A stretch of 64,000 nucleotides of DNA from Lampris incognitus (GCF_029633865.1 NC_079224.1:18813126-18877125), one strand, 5' to 3'; positions 51,433-62,044 are shown, counted from the first letter of the stretch. Made by a program: numbers and translations. The notes: generated from the letters alone by a model not told the origin.

Positions 51433-54005
51433 ACCCACACCTAGAGAGGGATGGTGTGGGTAATGTAGATGTATCCCTCACTGATGTCTCCGACCTGGCT
51501 CACTTGTATGAAGACAAGTGTGCCAAAGCACCTCAGGGTTCGCGTATGGTCATTCAGGCGACACAGAGGATTCAGGCTTTCAGTGACTTGTTCTATGCTC
51601 CTGTTCTTGTCAACCAGAGTGTGCAGCTTAATGGCATGTTGGATACTGGCTCTATGTCATGCAGTATCAGTGAAAATGCAGTAGAGAAGCTCCGCTCTGG
51701 GGGTGTTTTACCTGAGAAGCAGCAGCCTGAAGAGAACATTGTCTTGATTGGCTGCGGTGGTCTGGAGACTAGGCCTGATGGTTTTTATGACCTCAACATG
51801 CAGCTTTATGGTGTTTCCTTTGTCATACCCACTCTGGTCATGCCCGGTCAGCATGATGATCTGATAGTCGGCACAAACGTCATTAAACATGTGGCCCATG
51901 TACTCAAGAGTGGTACTGAGTACTGGGACATCGCGTCCAGACAGGAACATCCGTCTAGTCCTGACGTTGAACAGTTCTTGTCCATGTTCACGAATGTAGA
52001 GTGCTGGAGGGGTGGTGCAGTTCCTGAGAAGATAGGTACTGTTAAGCTCACCCAGGCCGTGACACTCTTACCGAGGCACGAGCACTTAGTCTGGGGCAGA
52101 CTTCCTGCTAAGGTGCCTATGTCAGCTGGAAGCACTGTTGTTGTGGAGCCGACAGACTCCAAGGCCATGCCACGCAGTGTCCTCGTAGGTCGACTTGTCA
52201 CACCGCTCTGGGGTGATAGGTGGGTACCCATGACTGTTGTCAATCCATCTGACAAAGCCATCACACTGAAAAGGAACTGCAAGTTGGCTGATGTGTTTCC
52301 ATGCTTGGCGATTGAGGACTTTAATGTTTTCCAGGGACTGCAATCAGTTGCAGGGAGGCATGAGTCCAACGCCACAGATAGTGCCTGTCCCCCTGTCCAG
52401 CCGGCTAGGAGTTTGTCAGAGCTCGGACTCAGTGACATTGACCTCAGCTCCTGTCAGGTTAGTGAGGCATGCAAGTCCCAGCTCACTCAGCTGCTCACCG
52501 AGTACCATGACATCTTCTCCAGGGACTCTCTGGACTGTGGCGAGGTCACAGGATACACACATCGCATCCATCTGGTGGATGAGTGCCCCTTTCGCTTGCC
52601 CTACAGGAGGGTTCCCCCAGCCCACTATCAGAAGTTGAGACAGGTTCTCACTGATATGGAGGAGAAAGGGATTATCCGGAAGTCCTCGAGCGCATACGCT
52701 TCACCGCTGGTTATGGTATGGAAGAAGGATGGCGGGCTTCGGATCTGCACTGATTTCAGATGGCTGAATGCTCGGACCTTGAAAGACGCTCATCCCTTGC
52801 CACACCAGTCGGACTGTCTTGCCGCGCTGGGTGGTAACTGCCTCTTTAGTACGATGGACCTCGCCTCTGGCTTCTTCAACATCCCAATGCATGAAGATGA
52901 CAAGAAGTACACTGCTTTCACGACTCCCCTTGGGTTGCATGAATACAATCGCATGCCACAGGGCCTTTGTAATAGCCCTGCAGCCTTCATGAGAATGATG
53001 ATTGGGATCTTTGGGGATCTGAACTTCACGAAGCTTTTGTGCTATCTTGATGATCTTCTTGTCTTCGCGCCGTCAGAGGTTGAGGCTCTGTCGAGGCTCC
53101 GCACTGTGTTTCAGAGGTTGAGGGAGAACAACTTGAAACTGGCTCCGAAGAAGTGTCATCTGCTGCAGAAGCGGGTGCGGTTTTTGGGCCACGTGGTTGA
53201 TGGCGGAGGTGTGTCTGTCGATCCCTCCAAAGTAGAGGTCATCTCCAACATGACAGTGCAGGATCTCATGGAAGGTGATGGGTGCACGCCTTCTGTTCGT
53301 AGGATCAAATCTTTCCTTGGTATGGTATTTTACTACCAGCATTTCCTCCCGAACTGCTCCTCCGTGGCTAAGCCCCTGTTCGCCCTTACAGCTGGACAAA
53401 AGAGGAGGGGGAGGTCAGCTAAGGATAAGAAGCCCCATGGCAGCTTCCGTAAGCTTACCTCCGCAGACTGGACGGTGGAATGTGGGGAAGCATTTGATCT
53501 GTTGAAGACGATGTTACTGGAGTGTGTGGTGCTTGCCCATCCAGACTTTGAGGTGCCTTTCATTTTGTCGGTCGATGCGTCTTTGGACGGACTCGGCGCG
53601 GTGCTGTCTCAAGTGCCCCGAGGAGAGTCCAAGGCCAGACCTGTTGGTTTTGCAAGCAAGTCCCTCAGTGCCTCACAGCGGAAGTATCCAGCTCATAGAC
53701 TGGAGTTCATGGCGCTGAAGTGGAGTGTTTGTGAAAAGTTCAGCCACTGGCTGAAGGGTCAAAGCTTCACCGTTTGGACAGATAATAATCCGCTGACTTA
53801 TCTCCTAACGAAGCCGAAGCTTGACGCGTGTGAGATCCGCTGGGTGTCTAAGTTGGCGTCTTACACTTTCGATCTCAAACACCTGCCAGGGAAGAAAAAC
53901 GTGGTGGCGGATGCCTTGAGTCGCGACCCTTTTTCCAAGCCCGTCAGTCAGAGGCTACTTAGGGAGCCCTACCCGGCCCTTGTTCAGGAAGCCGACGGGG
54001 TTTAG
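51309..54005 (+). CDS. Outer element pol: protease, RT, RNase H
   Basis: An open frame of 898 codons. The protease motif is LNGMLDTGSMSCSIS at about 51630. RT includes RVPPAHYQKLRQVLTDMEEK, FSTMDLASGFFNIPMHEDDK and the catalytic LCYLDDLLVF at about 53037-53066. RNase H includes FILSVDASLDGLGAVLSQVP at 53560-53619 and HLPGKKNVVADALSRDPF at about 53880. The frame ends at TAG 54003-54005, before integrase; another frame change follows near 54115. The parent would have one continuous polyprotein. It overlaps gag in a shifted frame. Confidence 0.93.
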   Translation: MYKLFVYWSLEEGLSSPSAAQPAPFSAWWKSWSSVSSVKLLNPHLERDGVGNVDVSLTDVSDLAHLYEDKCAKAPQGSRMVIQATQRIQAFSDLFYAPVLVNQSVQLNGMLDTGSMSCSISENAVEKLRSGGVLPEKQQPEENIVLIGCGGLETRPDGFYDLNMQLYGVSFVIPTLVMPGQHDDLIVGTNVIKHVAHVLKSGTEYWDIASRQEHPSSPDVEQFLSMFTNVECWRGGAVPEKIGTVKLTQAVTLLPRHEHLVWGRLPAKVPMSAGSTVVVEPTDSKAMPRSVLVGRLVTPLWGDRWVPMTVVNPSDKAITLKRNCKLADVFPCLAIEDFNVFQGLQSVAGRHESNATDSACPPVQPARSLSELGLSDIDLSSCQVSEACKSQLTQLLTEYHDIFSRDSLDCGEVTGYTHRIHLVDECPFRLPYRRVPPAHYQKLRQVLTDMEEKGIIRKSSSAYASPLVMVWKKDGGLRICTDFRWLNARTLKDAHPLPHQSDCLAALGGNCLFSTMDLASGFFNIPMHEDDKKYTAFTTPLGLHEYNRMPQGLCNSPAAFMRMMIGIFGDLNFTKLLCYLDDLLVFAPSEVEALSRLRTVFQRLRENNLKLAPKKCHLLQKRVRFLGHVVDGGGVSVDPSKVEVISNMTVQDLMEGDGCTPSVRRIKSFLGMVFYYQHFLPNCSSVAKPLFALTAGQKRRGRSAKDKKPHGSFRKLTSADWTVECGEAFDLLKTMLLECVVLAHPDFEVPFILSVDASLDGLGAVLSQVPRGESKARPVGFASKSLSASQRKYPAHRLEFMALKWSVCEKFSHWLKGQSFTVWTDNNPLTYLLTKPKLDACEIRWVSKLASYTFDLKHLPGKKNVVADALSRDPFSKPVSQRLLREPYPALVQEADGV

Positions 54006-54060
54006 GGGGACTCTGTGCAGGATGTTTTCAGACTCAGTTGCCAGTCCCAAACAGTGAGTA

Positions 54061-55989
54061 GTGCGCGATCTGGGTTTGCTTGTGATGCAGCTGAGGTCAG
54101 CTTTTTGTCAAGCCAAATGTGACTGGCCTGATGCATCAGTATTCACAGCACTCAGTTTGGTCCAGCACGTTCAGCATCTGTCGGGTGGTCAGGATACACT
54201 GCCAATGTTATCCACCGAGGAGCTCAGGTTGAGTCAGGAGCAGGACCCCTGCCTCTCCAAGGTGTTGCCCTTTGTCGCTGTTCGGAAGTGGCCATCGAGA
54301 CGTGAGAGGCATGGTGCTGACCAGAAGGTCCTCAGGCTGTTGAAACAGTGGGAGAAGTTGGAAGTCAATGATGGTGTCTTGTACAGGGTGACAAAGGACC
54401 CAGTGTCCAAGCAGAGGAGGTCTCAGTATGTTTTACCTCTGAGTCTGAAAGACAAGGCACTGTCTGGCATCCACGATCATGCTGGTCATCAGGGCCAGGA
54501 CCGTACTCTCTCTCTTGCAAGGCAGCGTTTTTATTGGCCTGACATGGAGAGGGATATCAGAGCATATGTCAGATGCTGTCGGAGATGTGTGTTTGGGAAG
54601 ACCCCAGAGCCAGCTGCTTGCGCGCCCCTGGAGAGCATTAAAACTTCCGCACCGATGCAGCTTGTGTGTATGGATTTCTGGTCCGCTGAGGACAGTAAGC
54701 AGCGGTCAGTCGATGTCTTAGTGGTTACTGACCACTTCACTAAGCTTGCTCACGCGTTCCCCTGCACTAATCAGACAGCGAAGCAGGTCGCCAAGAAACT
54801 CTGGGATCATGTATTCTGTGTTTACGGGTTTCCAGAGAGAATACATTCTGACCAGGGCACAAACTTTGAGAGTAACCTGATTGCAGAGCTTCTCAAGTTG
54901 GCGGGTGTAGCGAAGTCCCACACGACGGCCTACCATCCTATGGGTAATGGCGGGACAGAGCGTTTTAATCGCACGATGGGGAATATGCTCCGTTCCCTTC
55001 CGCTTCAGCAGAAGCAACAGTGGCCTCAGCAGATCCATTCTCTCACGCTCGCGTACAATGCCACTGTTCACGAGACCACGGGTTATGCACCTTTCTTCCT
55101 GATGTATGGGCGTGTCCCAAGACTGCCGGTGGATGTTATGTTCAGGCAGGTTTTGCATGATCCTCACGTTGTTGACTATGACTCTTATGCTCAGTCTCTG
55201 CTTTCCTGTCTGAGGAGTGCAATGGAGATCGCTCAGAAGCACTCCACGGCTGAGCAGCAGCATCAGGCGCGACAGTACAACAGACACGCCAAGGGCACTG
55301 TCCTGTCTGTCGGGGATCGTGTTTTGGTTGCGAACCAGAGTGAGCGAGGGAAGAGAAAGTTGGCTGACAAATGGGAGAACGGAGTGTACATGGTTGTCGG
55401 TGTCAACCCCAATATCCACGTCTACAAGATTCAGGATGCAGAGGGGCACACCAGAGTGGTGCACAGGAACCGTTTGTTGGAGGTCAACTTCTTGCCCCTT
55501 CCTGAGTTAGATCAGGGTGAGGAGTCCAGTACAACCAGTCAGTTGCTTGACTGCGCAGGTTCCGATGAGGAGGACAGTGCAGATGGCCTGACGGTCTCAG
55601 GGGATGCAGTGGGGCTAGCAGTCTCATCACTTGGAGACTCGCCTAGATCTGAGTGGGCAGAAGCGGAAGAGTTCATTCCGTCTAGTCTGGTAGTCAGTCC
55701 TGTGGGGGCCACTGCTCAGTCTCCACCCAACACACACGCACCACACAACACACATGCACCACACATAGAGGCATCACACTCACTCGATGTAGGTGTTATA
55801 TCTCACACTGATTCGCACACAGGGGCACCACCCTCACTCGATACAGATGTTGCAGCTCGCACTGTCTCACGCACACAAGTAGAGAGCGATGGTCGGGTTA
55901 GGACACGCACAGGGAGGGTGGTGAGGTCAGTGAACAGGTTAATAGAATCTATGGCTCAGATGCCATTTCTACGGAATGTGAGGGTTTGA
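54061..55989 (+). CDS. Outer element integrase
   Basis: An open frame of 642 codons; integrase proper starts after the frame change near 54115. The HHCC finger is HDHAGHQGQ (about 54473) with CCRRCVFGK (about 54574). The catalytic triad is VCMDFWSAE (about 54664), HSDQGTNFE (about 54846) and GNGGTERFNRT (about 54946). All three acidic residues are present. A GPY/F-like region, LADKWENGVYMVVGVNPNIH, lies near 55360-55419. The C-terminal 150 residues are acidic, then serine-, histidine- and threonine-rich with NTHAPHNTHAPH repeats. There is no chromodomain. Confidence 0.92.
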   Translation: MRDLGLLVMQLRSAFCQAKCDWPDASVFTALSLVQHVQHLSGGQDTLPMLSTEELRLSQEQDPCLSKVLPFVAVRKWPSRRERHGADQKVLRLLKQWEKLEVNDGVLYRVTKDPVSKQRRSQYVLPLSLKDKALSGIHDHAGHQGQDRTLSLARQRFYWPDMERDIRAYVRCCRRCVFGKTPEPAACAPLESIKTSAPMQLVCMDFWSAEDSKQRSVDVLVVTDHFTKLAHAFPCTNQTAKQVAKKLWDHVFCVYGFPERIHSDQGTNFESNLIAELLKLAGVAKSHTTAYHPMGNGGTERFNRTMGNMLRSLPLQQKQQWPQQIHSLTLAYNATVHETTGYAPFFLMYGRVPRLPVDVMFRQVLHDPHVVDYDSYAQSLLSCLRSAMEIAQKHSTAEQQHQARQYNRHAKGTVLSVGDRVLVANQSERGKRKLADKWENGVYMVVGVNPNIHVYKIQDAEGHTRVVHRNRLLEVNFLPLPELDQGEESSTTSQLLDCAGSDEEDSADGLTVSGDAVGLAVSSLGDSPRSEWAEAEEFIPSSLVVSPVGATAQSPPNTHAPHNTHAPHIEASHSLDVGVISHTDSHTGAPPSLDTDVAARTVSRTQVESDGRVRTRTGRVVRSVNRLIESMAQMPFLRNVRV

Positions 55990-56289
55990 ACTTTGATGGA
56001 GGTTGGAGTCATTCAAACTAGTTTAATGTGAGTTATTAGGTGTCTATCAGACAGGGTTGTTTTGGGCCAAGTGCATGGTGTGGCGTATCAGGCGTCACAT
56101 TGATCTAAGGGAATTCTGAGACTTGATCAACCTCATTATTTTCTGGACCTTGTAACCGAGGTAGCTCCTAAGTTGACTGGAGGACTAGGTCCTTCTTTTC
56201 ACTTGTGCCAGTAGTCAGTGATGGACTTTTCCTTTCCTCTTTCTCTTTTTATCCTGCTGTCAGGATGTTGGTGAATTTCAGGAGGGGTG

Positions 56290-57011
56290 AATGTAACCAG
56301 GTTAAAATTAATGTTTTTATTTTATTTTGTTTGAGTATGAAATATCACCAAATCCTGTCTGTGTGCTGTTATTTGTGTTTACTACATTTTATTTTATGTC
56401 ATTATTTACTTTTATGTATGTTTTCCAACGACCGTCATATACATGTACTGTCGCTTTAAGAGAGAGGTCTTGTGGGTACACGGAAGAGGGAACGCGGGAG
56501 AGGCCATTTTTGTTTTGTGGGAGGAGTCTCAAGCAGCAATCGAGCCGAGCCACACGTGTTTCTTACCGTAGGACAGTTTTGCTGGTTGAGGAGAACGTAA
56601 CCTTGAGTATCCCTGTAAGAAGATACTGCAAGCTGTGGGATAAAATACTTGTTTATCCTTTCTTACATCGGAGTCCCGTGGACGGTTTCTCCTTCTACAC
56701 ACACGAGTGAAGTTCGGGCAGTGGTTGAACTTCGACCCCCACGTCCGTAAGAAACACCGCTCCCGCTGAGGACTGGACGTTTGTCGAAGGGTTTGAAACC
56801 AAAATAAATGGCAAGGTGGGCCAAATAGAGTCCTGTGTGTCCCCCCTCCTTCCTTGATCATGATGATGATGATGATGATGATGAGAGACTGAGGGCCCCC
56901 ACAACACCTGGGGCCCCACCCAACTAGAACACAACGCAGAGCTAATGATGAGAGTGACGGGCATGCAGCAGCCTGACCAGCATAGAACAGCATAGGACTG
57001 CCCCCGTTACA
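56290..57011 (+). repeat. Outer element 3' LTR (722 bp)
   Basis: TGTAACC to GTTACA. It contains AATAAA at about 56802 and a gat-repeat near 56860. The first 331 bases equal the truncated 5' LTR. Confidence 0.88.
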
Positions 57012-57300
57012 TGTGCTTAAGGTGTACATGGTATACATGGTGTATATATTATGTACACTATGTACATGGTGTACATATGGTGTACATCAGTGGTGCCCAA
57101 CCCTGCTCGTGGAGAGCTACCATACTGTCGTTTTTCCACACCAACCCTAAATTAACACACCTGATTCTACTAATTACCTACTGACCAAGACCTTGATTAA
57201 TTGAATCGGATGTGTTAAATGAGGGTTGGAGTGAAAACCGGCAGGAGGGTGGCTCTCCAGGAGCAGGGTTGGGCACCACTGGTGTACATGGTGTGAGCCT
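57012..57300. repeat. GTACATGGT minisatellite, right part
   Basis: Continues the array left of 45587 (ggtgtacatggtatacatgg). It is interrupted by a hAT MITE at 57088-57281. Confidence 0.82.
57088..57281. mobile_element. hAT-type MITE, 194 bp, perfect 8-bp target duplication
   Basis: The ends cagtggtgcccaaccctgct and its complement are inverted repeats, with near-palindromic interior. GTGTACAT flanks both sides (57080-57087 and 57282-57289). An 8-bp duplication is characteristic of hAT insertions. Confidence 0.92.
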
Positions 57301-57301
57301 A

Positions 57302-57672
57302 TCAAAAGACTGTGTGTTATGATATGTGGGGCTGCCTCCCTGGCAAGCAGCGGTGGGCGATAAGGGGACCCCCCCCACCCACCCCGGACCCTGGGCACAC
57401 ACTGGTGATCTCACATAGGATGCAAGGCCTCTGGAAACCACACGTATGTTATGTGAGAGGGACTAAGAATGGGAAACAACATGAAAATAAGATATAATCC
57501 AGGCTTTTATCTCATGTTTTATCCGATCATCCATAACTTTTATAGGTCAAAACAATGCAGCAGCGACGTTTTGGTCCATAAGGGCATCAGTCTAAAGATA
57601 GCTCCCCAAATGGGTCTTTATTAGTGTCTAAAAGACAGTCAATGAATACTTCATATCATAAATATGATATAA
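57302..57672. other. Nothing recognised
   Basis: No repeat family or exon was recognised. Confidence 0.45.
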
Positions 57673-57999
57673 GGGGGGCGTCCGGGTGGCGTGGCACTCT
57701 ATTCCGTTGCCTACCATGTATGTGTCCTGGTCGCTGCACTGGCGCCTCCTCTGGTCAGTCGGGGCACCTGTTCGGAGGAGGGGGGGGGGATAGCGTGACC
57801 TCCCACGCGCTACGCCCCCCTGGTGAAACTCCTCACTGTCAGGTGAAAAGAAGGGGCTGGCGACTCCACATGTATCGGAGGGGACATGTGGTAGTCTGCA
57901 GCCCTCCCCGGATCAGCAGAGGGGGTGGAGCAGAGACCGGGGCTGCTCGGAAGAGTGGGGTAATTGGCCAAATTCAATTGGGGAGAAAAAAAGGGGGGA
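57673..57999 (+). mobile_element. SINE family A copy 5, internally deleted
   Basis: The head ggggggcgtccgggtggcgt is fused after cctacca directly to the body at tgtgtcctggtcgctgcact, removing box B and about 100 bases. It ends ggggagaaaaaaagggggga. Confidence 0.85.
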
Positions 58000-58639
58000 A
58001 TATATGATGTGAAATTTCAGCGTTCAGTGATGAAACCGACTCAGAGCGGATGTGAATGCGTTTGGCACTTTATAAAGTCAAGGCCATGGCGTTGTGTCTT
58101 CCGTTTGACGCAGGAGTCCGAAGAAGAGAGGGGCTGTATCACACACTCACAAGACCTACTAAATTAACAAATAACTGGTTTGAAAGTGCAGCTACATGGG
58201 GAATATGTATTGAGTGCTAGACCAATGCAACATTTTATGCATTTGAACGCGTGAAATGTTATAATGTTTACAATCATGTACACGTTCAGCAATGTCCATT
58301 CCAATCATGAACTGTGGGAACTTGATTTGCAGACAGACTACGTGACCACGGGGGGGTCAACAGACATGAGTGTGCATTTACAAATCTGACTACACATCTT
58401 CTGATCGACAAATCCGAGTTCGCCTCCTCACAGCTAATCATATGTACATATTTTCAGAAACACGTGTCAGGTTTCACCAGGTTGGTATTCACCGCTGGTG
58501 AATGAATGGAGGAAGACATCTTGCAAAGCCGTCGTCGTCCTTGAAGGGATGATTCATTGCTTTTGGTTATGTCTCTCCTGGACTGTCCATTGTCGCTCCA
58601 ACAATACCAACCTGAAAAGGACTAAACATCAGTCCGGGA
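58000..58639. other. Nothing recognised
   Basis: Unique-looking sequence without domains or obvious repeats. Confidence 0.45.
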
Positions 58640-58990
58640 TTCTGCATGTAGGTGTAGGTGTAGATGGAGGCGGAGGTGGAGAAAGAGGTGGATGTGAAGG
58701 TGGAGCTGGAGCTGGAGGCGAAGGTAGAGGCGGAGGTGAAGGTAGAGGAGAGGTGGAGGTTTAGGTGGAGCTGGAGGCAGAGGTGAAGGTGGACGTGTAG
58801 GTGGGAGGTGGAGGTTTAGGTGGAGCTGGAGGCAGAGGTGGAGGTGAAGGTAGAGGAGAGGTGTAGGTTTAGGTGGAGCTGGAGGCAGAGGTGGAGGTGG
58901 ACGTGTAGGTGGGAGGTGGAGGTGTAGGTTTAGGTGGAGCTGGAGCTGGAGGCAGAGGTGAAGGTGGAGGGAGACGTGATGGTGGTTGGC
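58640..58990. repeat. G-rich purine minisatellite (GGAGGT/GGAGCT units)
   Basis: About 350 bases of six-base units such as ggaggt, ggagct, gaaggt and gtaggt, with higher-order repeats of about 90-100 bases (ggtttaggtggagctggagg recurs four times). Many closely spaced GG runs give two-tier G-quadruplex potential. Confidence 0.88.
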
Positions 58991-59449
58991 GTTGGAGGTG
59001 GTAGAGACAACAGCCAACGTGCCAGTCGCTCTCTAACTGCCGTCTGCACGGTTTCGTCGCACAGGGTGTTGTTTTATTTGGGGGGGGGGGGTTGAGTGAT
59101 GTATGACCAAATACACAATTAATCTGAGAATGCGCGAGAGGTTAATTTCTATTTCCCTTTTTAATTTCTATTTCTAATTTATATCTCTTTCCTTTTGTGT
59201 TCTGCCTGGTTTCCTATACGCCCTTACACTCTTCAACTTGTTGAAGTTGTACATACAAAGAAAGATCAATGTGATTTTCTTTAAAATCAATGACTTAAGG
59301 CAGCTTTCTTTTTTTCTTCTCTTGTTATGTGAAAGGACCCTGTCGGTACGTCCCACCCTTAATCCACTGACGTTTCCAGATGACAGTTTCATTGGTTAGT
59401 GGTGTGTAGTTCAAGGTAATAAGAGCCGGGGGAGGGGGATTTGAAGACC
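58991..59449. other. Nothing recognised; one G-run
   Basis: A ten-base G run at about 59080 and otherwise unremarkable DNA upstream of the signal-peptide exon. Confidence 0.45.
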
Positions 59450-59546
59450 ACAGCACTTCACTTCTCACTCAGTGTGCAAGAATTTGGAGAATAAGCAAAG
59501 GAGGATCCGAAACTACGGAGGAGCGTTTCTATGTTCGATTCTTTTT

Positions 59547-59578
<32 letters not shown>

Positions 59579-59719
59579 TTTATTTTTTGTTTGTTTGTTG
59601 CGGTAGATCCAGTTTATTTCTAAAACCGCTTCCTTCTCCACCACCCCCTCCCAAAGATCGTGATAATGGAAAGTTCAAAATGCGTCTTCTTTATGATTTT
59701 CTGGATGATGCATTACGCC
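59450..59719 (+). CDS. Possible first exon of a secreted or membrane protein
   Basis: ATG at 59666 opens 18 codons, MESSKCVFFMIFWMMHYA, running exactly to a consensus donor GTGAGT at 59720. The peptide has a short polar start and a hydrophobic core like a signal peptide. Upstream, 59450-59665 would be 5' UTR, containing a TTTC repeat. Downstream exons are not identified before 64000, so the gene, if real, continues to the right. I do not recognise the protein. The evidence is only the signal-like peptide plus splice donor. Confidence 0.4.
59544..59579. repeat. (TTTC)n microsatellite
   Basis: About nine tttc units. Confidence 0.93.
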
Positions 59720-59788
59720 GTGAGTATTGAGCTATTTGTCCCTTCGCATTCATCTAAGTGAAGCCGTCATTATGGCAGGTTGTGCGTC

Positions 59789-59868
59789 TCTCTCTCTCTC
59801 GCTCGCTCTCTCTCTCGCTCGCTCTCTCTCTCGCTCTCTCGCTCTCGCTCTCTCTCTCTCGCTCTCTC
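59789..59868. repeat. (CT)n with CGCT variants
   Basis: Imperfect CT array with periodic CGCT interruptions. Confidence 0.93.
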
Positions 59869-59963
59869 AAATTCAAATTTGCTTTTATACGCATGACAAA
59901 TATACATTTGTGTTGCAAAGCATTTTCACATAAAGGACAATAAGAATGCACGAATACAGAACA

Positions 59964-59969
<6 letters not shown>

Positions 59970-59999
<30 letters not shown>

Positions 60000-60048
60000 T
60001 GTATGTATGTATGTATGTATGTATGTATGTATGTATGTATGTATGTAT
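59970..60048. repeat. (ATGT)n microsatellite
   Basis: About nineteen near-perfect tetranucleotide units. Confidence 0.95.
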
Positions 60049-60124
60049 ACATCAACACATGCAATAGAACTTACACAGCTACGTCATGGCAACAAGATCC
60101 TGTGGATGTGTGAATTTGTTACAC

Positions 60125-60700
<576 letters not shown>

Positions 60701-61748
60701 TAGTCCATGGGCCAGAGCCCAAAATGTCCTATTTCGGTACACTCAAGGTGGCAAAACTTACTTATAATTTTTGAAAGGATCCATGTCTGTAGATGATATT
60801 TTGGTATGATAACCATTCCTGAGTGGCAGCTGTATCACAGTTATCAGCTCATGAAGTTAACCACCCCCTAAAGTAAATTGCATTTTAGACGCTGGTGCAT
60901 ATCCTGGTTTAGCCTCATGGTCAGGACATTTTTCAATGTTCTATAATATTGTCTTTGGTATCATTTTAAAGGGGACCTTCTTAGCTTTCATTCAAGCCCT
61001 GTTGTGGATATTCCCTGATGAGAAAGGAAAATTCCTCCTCTATCCCGATAACTTGTCCATGAGGGAACTTGCCAAAGAAAATCAGTCTCTCAAAAGGGAG
61101 CTTCAGACCCTGAAAAGTGTCAGTGCACAAGATGTTATAGCCAAAGCAGCCATCAAATTGAGAGCAGACATTAAAAGTCAAGATGTTCCTCAAACCTGGC
61201 CGCCTGAAGTCAAACCAGAAGCAGAATGTCCTACCATTCCAGAGTCGCTCATTATCTTCCTGTACTCTCTACTCACAGGCTCAAATGATCCTGATCATGC
61301 ATCCCATTCCAGTTTTTGTGTTTTGTGTCCCTGATATTCCTAGATGCCACAGGGCTAAAAGAAAGTATATAGTTTAGGCGAAAATTGCAGAAAGATGTGT
61401 GTTATTGACGGGTTGAAGAGCTCAAGTGACCTCTATATTTGTGAGAAATATCCACAACAGGGCTTGAATGAAAGCTAAGAAGGTCCCCTTTAAAATGATA
61501 CCAAAGACAATATTATAGAACATTGAAAAATGTCCTGACCATGAGGCTAAACCAGGATATGCACCAGCGTCTAAAATGCAATTTAGTTTAGCGGGTGGTT
61601 AACTTCATGAGCTGATAACTGTGATACAGCTGCCACTCAGGAATGGTTATCATACCAAAATATCATCTACAGACATGGATCCTTTCAAAAATTATAAGTA
61701 AGTTTTGCCACCTTGAGTGTACCGAAATATCGTCTGGCCCATGGACTA
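60701..61748. mobile_element. Foldback element with arms of about 305 bp
   Basis: The left arm 60701-61012 and right arm 61446-61748 are reverse complements at high identity, starting TAGTCCATGGGCCAGA at both ends. The only sizeable difference is near the tip (gcccaaaatgtcctat against cgata). A central 430-base segment holds an open frame. It could be a DNA transposon with long inverted repeats or the product of two inverted copies. Confidence 0.85.
61013..61334 (+). CDS. ORF in foldback core, coiled-coil, unknown
   Basis: The frame runs from 60936 (inside the left arm) to 61334. The part from 61013 reads PDEKGKFLLYPDNLSMRELA, then a heptad-like KENQSLKRELQTLKS and DVIAKAAIKLRADIKS, then QTWPPEVKP and PESLIIFLYSLLTG. 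The first 26 codons come from the terminal repeat. The composition looks protein-like, with amphipathic helix and proline breaks, but I cannot assign a family. It is probably a piece of a longer ORF carried by the autonomous relative. Confidence 0.45.
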
Positions 61749-62044
61749 AAATGCAGAGGACGCTTGGGCTAAATCAGGGTGAACCGCACAGGAAGTCAGC
61801 CATGTGAGAATAAACGCGGCGTGCGCTCCGCTGTGGCTCGTCGCATGCAGGAGTCGTGCGCTGGTGAACTTCTTGCTTTTCTTTTTGTCTCGGTTTAAAT
61901 GTTGTAAACTTTATTATTGTTCCCTTGCCTTGAGATTTTTCTGACTAAGTACCGTAACATGTCCAGACCGTGCCGCTATATATGTGTGTAAACCAATGCA
62001 GCTCTCGGCAGCGAGTTATAAGCCCATTTCACGCCGCGGCCATC
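61749..62044. other. Nothing recognised
   Basis: Short CpG-richer stretch (gcggcgtgcgctccgctgtg) between two transposons. Confidence 0.4.

Larger units (their letters stand above)
45587..57011 (+). mobile_element. Ty3/gypsy LTR retrotransposon (outer), disrupted
   Basis: The LTRs begin TGTAACCAGG and end CCCGTTACA. The 5' LTR is 45587-45917 (truncated) and the 3' LTR is 56290-57011. TGTG flanks both ends (45583-45586 and 57012-57015). The polypurine tract aggaggggtga precedes the 3' LTR. The order is gag, protease, RT, RNase H, integrase on the plus strand. gag is interrupted by an antisense gypsy element (46577-51047). Without that insertion the element is about 6.95 kb. A deletion removed the 5' LTR end, the primer site and the gag start. 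Confidence 0.93.

Noticed and set aside
54718-55464. 248-codon minus-strand frame opposite the outer integrase
   Set aside because: Antisense shadow of the integrase; no independent support.
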